From: CAZRUA01 sp964603125
Lineage (GTDB): Bacteria; Bacteroidota; Bacteroidia; B-17B0; Aurantibacillaceae
DNA length: 64,000 nucleotides
Direction: 5' to 3'
NCBI GenBank assembly: GCA_964603125.1
Contig: CAZRUA010000001.1
Location: forward strand, 1-64,000
Positions 1 to 7,059 of the stretch are shown here, one piece after another. A model generated the notes under the pieces. It saw nothing but the letters and a program-made list of their open reading frames with translations, had not been told where the DNA came from and did not search any database. Numbering within the stretch: position 1 is the stretch's first letter; the number at the start of each line of letters is the position of its first letter. The position numbers were made by a program, and so were the translations under genes.

Positions 1-173
1 AGCCGGGCACGCCTGAGTTCCGCAAGGCGCTGCGCGATGCGCTGGAAGGCACCAAAAACCTGACGGCGACGCATGGTGTTTTCAACCTGAACGCGCAGGA
101 CCATCTCGGTTTTGACCAGCGTGCCCGCGTCATGGTGAAAATCGACGGCGGCGCCTGGAAGCTTGTGCCGTAG
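1..173 (+). CDS. C-terminal fragment of an ABC transporter substrate-binding protein (foreign sequence)
   Basis: An open frame beginning at base 3 encodes the last 56 residues of a protein and stops at 171-173. The fragment (starting PGTPEFRKALRDALEG and ending GAWKLVP) looks like the C-terminus of a LivK-type periplasmic binding protein for branched-chain amino acids or similar solutes, where a 'THGVFN...DHLG' segment near the end is common. Its codons end mostly in G or C, and the segment is about 60% GC, whereas everything after ~205 is near one third GC. That codon use suits a Proteobacterium, not the Bacteroidota host of the rest of the window. The family call rests on pattern memory of a short tail. 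The foreign origin is the firmer statement. Confidence 0.6.
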   Translation, partial: PGTPEFRKALRDALEGTKNLTATHGVFNLNAQDHLGFDQRARVMVKIDGGAWKLVP

Positions 174-205
174 ACCGTTCATCCTCCGGCACAACGAGGT
201 TCCTG
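174..205. other. Chimeric junction between GC-rich and AT-rich sequence
   Basis: Base composition and codon use switch abruptly here. To the left is a proteobacterial-type coding end; to the right a Bacteroidota repeat protein read from the minus strand. The last repeat unit follows its siblings down to about base 200 (residues NNLVAGT) and then turns into unrelated residues. No insertion sequence, integrase or target duplication is visible, so an assembly or library join at the contig edge is the simplest reading. Confidence 0.65.
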
Positions 206-1535
206 CAACCAAGTTGTTTGAAGGTGTTAATGGAGCAACAGTTGCATTACCAACACCAGGGTCGGTATCAACAAAATATTCAACAGCAACAATGTTTTCG
301 TTAGTTACAGTTTGGTCTTTATAGAAACTGTGTCGATTTGTTAAACTCCAATTTCCGTTAGCATCTTTAGTGCGGATATAAATGGTGTGTAAACCGTTGC
401 TTACACTAGTAACATCTGCAGAAAAAGTCATTGATGATAAATTTGCAGATGGCGAGCCAATAGGAATATTAACAGCGCTACCAATACCTGGATCTGAATC
501 AATGAAGTACTCTGCTTTAACAATATTGGCGGCAGGTGAAACATTAGTAACTCGTATAAACGAATGTCTGTTAGTTAAGCTCCAATTTCCATTTGCGTCT
601 CTAGTGCGAATGTAAATAGTGTGAAGCCCACTTTTTATGGTATCAACATTAGCATTGAATGATAAAGAAGTTATGCTAGAGTTAGGCGTAAGTGGAATAT
701 TAACCGCACTTCCAAAACCTGGGTCTGTATCTATGAAATACTCTGCTTTAACAATATTGGCAGCAGGAGAAACATTAGCAACGCGAATAAATGAATGTCG
801 GTTTGTTAAGCTCCAATTTCCATTTGCATCTTTTGTGCGGATATAAATGGTATGTAAACCGTTTTTTATTGTATCAACGTTAGCGTTAAAGTTGAGAGAT
901 GTGATGTTTGTGTTTGGTGTAAGAGGGATATCAATAGCGCTTCCAAAACCTGGGTCAACATCAACGAAATATTCGGCTTTAACTATGTTTACAGTTGGTG
1001 TTTTGATTCCTGTTTTAATAAACGAATGTCGGTTTGTTAAACTCCAAATACCATTAGCGTCTTTAGAGCGAATGTATAAGGTATGTAAACCACTGCTTAC
1101 GGAAGTTGTGTTTAATGAAAAAGTTATATTGCTCAAATTTGAAGAAGGAGTAATACTTATTTGAGTACCATTTCCAAAACCAGGCTCGTTATCAAAAAAG
1201 TATTCCATTTGTACAATATTTTGTAATGGCGTATTAATACCTGATTTTACAAATACTACTGATTTTGTTAAACTCCAAAAATTATTGTGGTCTTTCGAAC
1301 GTACATACAAGGTGTGTAATCCGCTACTTAAACCAGTTGTATTGGCTGCAAAAGTTAAGTTTGCAATAGTATCGTTGGGTGTAAACGACACAGCATTAGC
1401 ACTCCCAAATCCGGGGTCGGCATCAATGAAATATTCTATACGGTTAATGCTTTGTGAAAAACATTTGAAAGCCAAAACAGAAACAAACAGAAACACCCAA
1501 ATTAATTTATTTAGACAGAAAGTTTGTCTGAACAT
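200..1535 (-). CDS. Secreted protein with ~77-residue tandem repeats (C-terminus missing)
   Basis: The frame starts at ATG 1535 with an export signal (hydrophobic stretch WVFLFVSVLAF, then CFSQ) and runs to the junction near base 200 without a stop. It contains five full copies and a broken sixth of a unit of about 230 bp. Each unit has the pattern 'EYF(I/V)D..PG.G...I..TP...I....F........GLHT(I/L)Y(I/V)R(S/T)KDANG.WSLTNRHSF'. Such repeats occur in secreted Bacteroidota proteins that often end in a T9SS sorting domain; here that end is lost. The start lies one base after the stop of the upstream beta-helix gene, so the two are very likely cotranscribed. Molecular function is unknown; a beta-sandwich surface protein is a guess. 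Confidence 0.8.
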
Positions 1536-1536
1536 G

Positions 1537-2529
1537 TTAATTGTTTGTTTTGGTGCTTATGGTTATGTTTATTTGATTACCATTGCTATTGGTAGGTGCA
1601 CTTAATGAATAAATACTTGGTACTGGAGGGATACCTGAAAGCACATAAGGGTTTGAGCCCCCAAAAGCACCACGGTCAACACCACTTTCGCCCGTTCCAA
1701 TGGCAGACGAACCAGATTTTAGAGTATAATAAGCATCATTTGATCCAGTTTGATTAAAAATAGTAGATAAGGTTGCGCTTAATGTATTGTTGTTACCAGT
1801 TGGCCAACCACTCGCAGTTGGGCATGTGTTATATGTAAAGGTGCTAGCTCCATATATAACGGCAGTATTAGTAGTTGAAGTTGAAATGTTGTTTTTTATA
1901 ACAAAAAAGTCCGCTGGAGTTCCTGTAGTTGTTATTACATTGTTAGCAATTGTGCCAGAGAAATAAGATTGTAATACATTGCCAGTGTTAGAGAATGCAA
2001 TCGCTACGTTGTTTAAAATATTGATATTACTATACGAAGCAATTCCTGTTCCTGATGAATTAATTACAAAACCATAGTTTTGTGATATAAGTATGTTTGA
2101 ATAAGATGCTGTGGTTCTATCAAAGAAAATTGTATAACCCGAATAATTACGATTAATAGTTATATTACTAGTTCGAATAATTACATTTCCCACAATCTCA
2201 AGTCCCATAATTACACTACCACTAGACCCTGCTTCAAAATTGATAGCTCCTGTTTTACTGTTAATTGGGTTAGCCTGTAGATTAAGATTTTGATTTAGAA
2301 GATATCCATTGCCAATTATAATTAACTTTTTTGTTAAGGATAAAGCTCCGTAATTGCCCGAAGAAGGCTCTAAATGAAGAGTGTCGCCTGATAATACACC
2401 TGCGTTATCATGAGCAGTTTGTAAGCTTGTAAAATCTGTTGTAATACCAGTATTATTAACTCTCCATATTTTTGCTGACATAGTAGCTCCTAAAAGCATC
2501 ACAGCACTTAGTAAAATAGTTTTTTTCAT
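1537..2529 (-). CDS. Secreted right-handed beta-helix (pectin-lyase-like fold) protein
   Basis: 330 residues from ATG 2529. An upstream in-frame ATG at 2610 would add 27 residues in front of the clear signal peptide MKKTILLSAVMLLGATMSA, so I chose the inner start. After the signal comes an Asn/Ser/Thr-rich body with repeating short hydrophobic strands ('NILISQNYGFVI', 'NINILNNVAIAF', 'GTIANNVITT'). This is the pattern of parallel beta-helix proteins of the pectin lyase fold. No catalytic residues can be assigned. The end (GIPPVPSIYSL...) has no T9SS domain. It is the first gene of a two-gene unit with the repeat protein at 200-1535, separated by one base. A surface or polysaccharide-related role is inference from the fold only. 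Confidence 0.75.
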   Translation of the reverse strand: MKKTILLSAVMLLGATMSAKIWRVNNTGITTDFTSLQTAHDNAGVLSGDTLHLEPSSGNYGALSLTKKLIIIGNGYLLNQNLNLQANPINSKTGAINFEAGSSGSVIMGLEIVGNVIIRTSNITINRNYSGYTIFFDRTTASYSNILISQNYGFVINSSGTGIASYSNINILNNVAIAFSNTGNVLQSYFSGTIANNVITTTGTPADFFVIKNNISTSTTNTAVIYGASTFTYNTCPTASGWPTGNNNTLSATLSTIFNQTGSNDAYYTLKSGSSAIGTGESGVDRGAFGGSNPYVLSGIPPVPSIYSLSAPTNSNGNQINITISTKTNN

Positions 2530-2652
2530 TTTAAAATTAATCATAGATAGGTTAATCAAAGATATAAAAATAATGTAACTATGAAAAATACGTATTAATT
2601 TTTTAGCCATTATTTTACTGAATTATAGAAATAATTAAATTTTTGTTATTAG

Positions 2653-2808
2653 AGATGGGCAGAGGCTTTTCAGATTCAGGACATGGCCAAACAAAAGATA
2701 ACCCAGTTACCAATAGGTGTTTATATAATAGAAATGGTAACTATTAAAGAAAAAATTTTGAAAATGAATACAAAAAATCTAATTCTAGGAGCGCTTATTA
2801 AACCTTAG
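2653..2808 (+). pseudogene. Fossil of a T9SS type A sorting domain
   Basis: A frame without a sensible start encodes ...QIQDMAKQKITQLPIGVYIIEMV..KEKILK... and stops at 2806-2808. The core LP.GVYI(I/V)..(T) followed by a charged K.EKI..K tail is the signature end of T9SS type A C-terminal domains. Nothing upstream in the same frame supports a gene (stop at 2650-2652), and the extra residues after EKILK are not domain-like. I read it as a decayed remnant of a secreted-protein gene. The match is short. Confidence 0.45.
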
Positions 2809-2848
2809 TCAGCGTTTATATAAAAGAAAGGCAGGGCTAAAGTATTAT

Positions 2849-2878
2849 TTTGCTAAAGTTAAAATAATAGTAAATTTG
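2849..2878 (+). promoter_or_regulatory. Promoter of the lipoprotein gene at 2895
   Basis: TTTG (2849-2852), an 18-base spacer and TAAATTTG (2871-2878) match the Bacteroidota consensus TTTG / TAnnTTTG at the expected spacing. The ATG is 16 bases downstream. Confidence 0.7.
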
Positions 2879-2894
2879 CTAAAAATTAAAAAAT

Positions 2895-3764
2895 ATGATA
2901 AAAACAGTTTTAGCCGTTTCTTCAGCAGTACTTATTTTAAGTTCTTGTTCATCAAATTCTTCGGAGCAAATTGCAGATAAAGAAGTTGTAGATAGTATTA
3001 GTAAAAAAGATAGTGCAACAGTAAAGTTGGATGAGGAAAAGGAATTTAAAATTCATACCGTTTTAGCGGCAATTCCATCTCCATCTCATGAGGCGGTTGT
3101 TATTGTAAAATCGGGATATACTTTTGATGAAACGTTTATGAACGATCATTTAAATGTAGATAAGTATACTTCATCTTATAAAAGTGCTATTAACTACGGT
3201 GTGTATTCAGCAGATTTAGCATACGCCTCTTCATTTATGGAAAACAAAGGTGTTATTTTAAAGTGTTTTGGCGCTACACGTAAAAGTGCTGAAAAAGTGG
3301 GGACTTTAAGCGTTTTCGATCAAATTACAAAATCGGGCCACTTTGAAGAAGTAACTAACAATCCAGATTCATTGGAAGCAACCATTCAAAACGTATATGT
3401 TGCAACTGATGAGTTTTTAACTACAGAACATAATTTAAACGTTGCTACAAAAATGTTAGTTGGTTCAATAATCGAAAATCAATACATTTTAATGAATACT
3501 TTATTAAAGCAAAAAGGAAAGCAAGAAGCAGCTTTGCAAACAAAAGTATGGGAAGCAAAAATACACTTAGGAAATCTAGCTTCTTTGTTAAAAGAATATG
3601 AAGGAGATGCTGATTTTAAAGAATTGAGCGATTTAAGTGCAAAAGTAGAAACTTACTTAAAGCAATATGAAGGAATTAAAACAGAAAAAGATTTTAATAA
3701 AGAAAAATTAACTAAAATGATGGCTGAATTAAAGCCAATTAGAGATGCTTTAGTTAGCATTTAA
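2895..3764 (+). CDS. Conserved hypothetical lipoprotein
   Basis: 289 residues. The N-terminus has a lipoprotein signal with lipobox LSSC (Cys18) followed by a Ser/Asn-rich linker. The mature part is mainly predicted alpha-helical, with patterns such as YKSAINYGVYSADLAY, DEFLTTEHNLNVATKMLVG and a C-terminal helical hairpin. I recognise no enzyme motif. Proteins of this shape are frequent in Bacteroidota but are not named. Its own consensus promoter lies just upstream and a terminator follows, so it is a single-gene unit. It is flanked by unrelated minus-strand genes. Confidence 0.8.
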   Translation: MIKTVLAVSSAVLILSSCSSNSSEQIADKEVVDSISKKDSATVKLDEEKEFKIHTVLAAIPSPSHEAVVIVKSGYTFDETFMNDHLNVDKYTSSYKSAINYGVYSADLAYASSFMENKGVILKCFGATRKSAEKVGTLSVFDQITKSGHFEEVTNNPDSLEATIQNVYVATDEFLTTEHNLNVATKMLVGSIIENQYILMNTLLKQKGKQEAALQTKVWEAKIHLGNLASLLKEYEGDADFKELSDLSAKVETYLKQYEGIKTEKDFNKEKLTKMMAELKPIRDALVSI

Positions 3765-3785
3765 TTAGAAATTAAAATACAATAG

Positions 3786-3813
3786 AAAGGGCTGCAAAAT
3801 GCGGCCCTTTTTT
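3786..3813. terminator. Rho-independent terminator
   Basis: AAAGGGCTGC / GCGGCCCTTT arms around a short AAAAT loop, with one mismatch, followed by a run of T. It terminates the lipoprotein gene and may also serve the convergent gene ending at 3849. Confidence 0.75.
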
Positions 3814-3848
3814 ATTGTTAATACTTTACAACTAAAGTTAATATAGTA

Positions 3849-6800
3849 TTATAATTTAACACCAATAACCAATAAATCATCAACTTGTTCAAAGCCTCTC
3901 ATCCATTCGTTAATTGTGCTATTCAATATTTTATTTTGTTCATCCATTGGTAAATGAACAATTTGTAAAAGTAAATTTTTAAAGTTTTTACTCATAAATT
4001 TTTTACCGTCTTTACCCCCAAACTGATCAGGATATCCGTCACTGGTGATGTACAGTGTATCACCTTCTTTTAAATCAAAATGATGAGCTTCGTATTTAAA
4101 ATCGTATTCAGTAAAACTGGCAATACTAGCTTTTGTAGGTTTAATTTCATCAATATGTTGAGAGTCTTTTTTTATAATGTATAGTGTTCGGCTTGCAGAA
4201 GAAAAATCTACTGTTTTTGTTTTGACATTTATTTTTAATAAACCAACTTCCATTCCGTCTTTACTACCACCTTCGGCACTTCCTTGTTTTAAAGTGTTTT
4301 TAACCGCGTTGTTTGTATGGAAAAGAATTTCATCAACCTTTGTAGTCATTTTTAATGAGTCGTGTAATTTATCAGAACATATCATACTCATAAACCCTCC
4401 TGGCACGCCATGTCCAGTGCAATCAGCGCAGGCAATTAAAAACTCCTCTTCATTAATTTGTGAGTACCAATAAAAATCCCCACTAACAATATCTTTAGGC
4501 TGATAGAAAATAAAAGTGTCTTTCCAATTGTTTAAAATTTCTCCAATATCTGGTAAGATAGATAATTGAATGCGTTTGGCATAATTAATAGAGTCGGTAA
4601 TTTCTTTGTTTTTTATTTCAATCTCTTCTTTTTGTTCAAATACAGTTTTAGTACGTTCGTGTATTATTTCTTCTAGTTGAATGTTTTTAGCACGTAAGCG
4701 TTTTGTATTTAAGTAAACGATTAACCACACAACTAAAACAAAAGCGATGAAGTAAATAATATAAGCCCAGAATGTTCTATACCATGGCGGAAGAATTGTA
4801 AATTTAACTTTTAGTTCATTTCCTTCAATTCCAAAAATGTTTCGAGATTTAAGATGTAAAACATATGTTCCTTCATGCAAATTACCATAGTGAATTTCAG
4901 TTTTGTTACTAAAATTGTTAAACGATGATTCTTTATTTTCTAGGTACCAGGAAAATTCTAGTTTATCTTTATCTATATAATCAGAAGCAGAAGCGCTAAA
5001 ATAAATTTCATTATCTGAATAGTTAAAAATTAAGTCGGGCATTTGCTTAACTACCGTGCTATCTAAGTTCCTAAAAACTGTATCATTAATATTATGATTG
5101 TAAATTCGAGAAATCAATGTTTGAAACTGAGTTATATTATTTTTCAGTTTAGTATCATAAGCAAAAAGGCCAACATTAGATGCTAGGTAAACCAAATTAT
5201 CTTTTTGGTAGAAATTTTTTACTGTTAAATCACGTAAACGGTGAAGTTGTTTGTCGTTGTATTTATTCGTTCCTGGTATAAAAGTGCTTAAAAAACTAAG
5301 TGGCTTTTTATTTTCATCATCTAATTTATACATAAACCAAATTTCATTTTCAATTTGTATGGCACGCTCAACAAATTTTATTTTAGTATCATGAATAAAA
5401 TTTTTGTCCTCATAGGCCTTGATGCTGCCATCTGTAGTAATTTTAAAAAACCCACTATCAGTAGCGGCCATAAAAATGTCATTGTATAAAAATGCTTTAT
5501 TTTCTATTAAAGATGGTAATCCATTACTAATATCAATGTGAATAAGAGCCGTGTCATTCAAATTTTTTAGATAAAACATTCCATCATTGGCTGAGCCAAA
5601 AAGCAATTCACCTTTTTTATTGATGATTGAAGTTCGCACGCTTGGTGCGTTAGGGTAAATGTGATCGACAATTATTTTGTCTGATTGCAAATGCCCTTTT
5701 ATCAATTCATAGTCAGTACCAATAAAAATTGTGTTGCTGTTTTTTATTAATGTTATTTTATATACTGCAGCACCTTCAGTCTCGTAGGCTAAAGAAAATC
5801 TTCCGTTGTTGTAGGCATAAACACCTTTATCTGTTCCAATAAATAATGTTTTGTCATTTGCAACTAAATCGTAGCAAGGGAAATCAATTTCTGTAGATTC
5901 AAATTTTCCAGATTCTACATTGAATTTTTGTAATTGTTTTAAAGTAGCAATAAAGAATTCATTTTTGAATATTATAACTGATTCGATACTTCCTTTTACG
6001 CCGTTAACTCCTGTCCAGCGGGTTATGGGAGTGTTTGTTTCCAAATAGCAGAGCCCATTGGCTAAAGCTAGCCAAACATTATTAGCATTATCTTTAAAAA
6101 TAGAATAAACACCATCATCTTGCAAGCCTGATTTTTCGTTCATATGCGAATGAACATTGAAATTAAAATCAATTACTTTAAATCCATCTTTTTTGGTTCC
6201 AATTACTATTTCGTTGTTGTTAATTTTTTGAACACAATAAATTTCTTGTTCAGAACACCAGGTTTCTAGATTACTTTTAATTTTTGCAAATTTAGATAGT
6301 TGAGGGTTTTTATCATTAAACTCTAAATTAAAAACACCTTGTTCACGCGTAAAAAGCAAGTAGTTGTTTCTGTCTTTTTCAACCATACCATAAATACGAG
6401 TATTTTTTAAATCAAGCGTATCTGTTAATGGTAACAGTTTTGTTCCGGAAATTAAAAAAAGACCTGTATTAACGATTCGGGTAAGTAAGAAATTATCAAT
6501 TTTGTTAAACGAATGAAAACCATTCTCAAGATCTTGTATGGTTTTTAATTTATTGTTTTCGTAAAGAAAAATATGAGTGTTAGAGCAGAAATAGGTTTTG
6601 TTATCAATAGAAATAATTTTCCAGATAGTACCAAAGTCTAAATTAGGATCATTTAATTGTTTTGAAATAGAACGGTAAACAATAGAACCTTTAGTGTTGC
6701 GTTCAAGAAAGCCAAATTCATTTAAACCACCAACGTAGATTACACCTTCGGTATTTCGAGCAACAGAAGTGCAGCTTGCGTTATTTCTGAGTTGTATCCA

Positions 6801-7007
6801 TTCCCATGTTTTACCATCATGTAAATAAATTCCATTTAAGTTTGCCACGTAAATACGACCTTCATTATCTTGAGTGATACCCCAATTTTGTTCAGCAGAA
6901 CCTCCCGCTTGCGCAGGTGTGTAGTTACGATAAAAATAATTTCCTTCTTGTGCGCTACAAAAAGCACAACAAAAAACAAAGAGGATTATTAAAATGCGGC
7001 TTTTCAA
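3849..7007 (-). CDS. Periplasmic propeller sensor with cytoplasmic SpoIIE/PP2C-type phosphatase
   Basis: 1052 residues. After a signal peptide (1-19), residues ~20-670 form two-component-regulator-style propeller repeats ('NWGITQDNEGRIYVAN', 'GVYSIFKDNANNVWLA'). A Y_Y_Y-type beta-sandwich follows at ~675-738, a transmembrane helix at ~745-766 and a coiled coil at ~768-810. The SpoIIE phosphatase spans ~835-1052. Metal-site residues are visible: D844 in SGDFYW, D862 in ACADCTGHG, D990 in TSDGYPDQ and D1043-D1044 near the end. There is no histidine kinase or receiver domain. The likely output is Ser/Thr dephosphorylation, perhaps of an anti-sigma-antagonist-type partner, in response to an extracellular cue. 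The start codon is TTG (7005-7007); no in-frame ATG lies nearby upstream. Confidence 0.85.
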   Translation of the reverse strand: MKSRILIILFVFCCAFCSAQEGNYFYRNYTPAQAGGSAEQNWGITQDNEGRIYVANLNGIYLHDGKTWEWIQLRNNASCTSVARNTEGVIYVGGLNEFGFLERNTKGSIVYRSISKQLNDPNLDFGTIWKIISIDNKTYFCSNTHIFLYENNKLKTIQDLENGFHSFNKIDNFLLTRIVNTGLFLISGTKLLPLTDTLDLKNTRIYGMVEKDRNNYLLFTREQGVFNLEFNDKNPQLSKFAKIKSNLETWCSEQEIYCVQKINNNEIVIGTKKDGFKVIDFNFNVHSHMNEKSGLQDDGVYSIFKDNANNVWLALANGLCYLETNTPITRWTGVNGVKGSIESVIIFKNEFFIATLKQLQKFNVESGKFESTEIDFPCYDLVANDKTLFIGTDKGVYAYNNGRFSLAYETEGAAVYKITLIKNSNTIFIGTDYELIKGHLQSDKIIVDHIYPNAPSVRTSIINKKGELLFGSANDGMFYLKNLNDTALIHIDISNGLPSLIENKAFLYNDIFMAATDSGFFKITTDGSIKAYEDKNFIHDTKIKFVERAIQIENEIWFMYKLDDENKKPLSFLSTFIPGTNKYNDKQLHRLRDLTVKNFYQKDNLVYLASNVGLFAYDTKLKNNITQFQTLISRIYNHNINDTVFRNLDSTVVKQMPDLIFNYSDNEIYFSASASDYIDKDKLEFSWYLENKESSFNNFSNKTEIHYGNLHEGTYVLHLKSRNIFGIEGNELKVKFTILPPWYRTFWAYIIYFIAFVLVVWLIVYLNTKRLRAKNIQLEEIIHERTKTVFEQKEEIEIKNKEITDSINYAKRIQLSILPDIGEILNNWKDTFIFYQPKDIVSGDFYWYSQINEEEFLIACADCTGHGVPGGFMSMICSDKLHDSLKMTTKVDEILFHTNNAVKNTLKQGSAEGGSKDGMEVGLLKINVKTKTVDFSSASRTLYIIKKDSQHIDEIKPTKASIASFTEYDFKYEAHHFDLKEGDTLYITSDGYPDQFGGKDGKKFMSKNFKNLLLQIVHLPMDEQNKILNSTINEWMRGFEQVDDLLVIGVKL

Positions 7008-7059
7008 ACTGATGTGAAGATAATAAAAAAAACATCTTCATAAAAATGAAAAGTATGGC

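Noticed and set aside
200..1450. CRISPR-like or satellite repeat array
   Set aside because: Units of ~230 bp are in frame, diverge like protein repeats and have no spacer structure.
382..1605. Five overlapping plus-strand frames between 382 and 1605 with similar repeated peptides
   Set aside because: They are the antisense image of the minus-strand repeat protein; the minus frame has the signal peptide and a coherent repeat, the plus frames do not.
7015..7040. Hairpin TGAAGAT...ATCTTCA downstream of the FG-GAP gene as a terminator
   Set aside because: The T-rich part lies in the loop, not after the stem, and the stem is weak; it is probably chance in AT-rich sequence.
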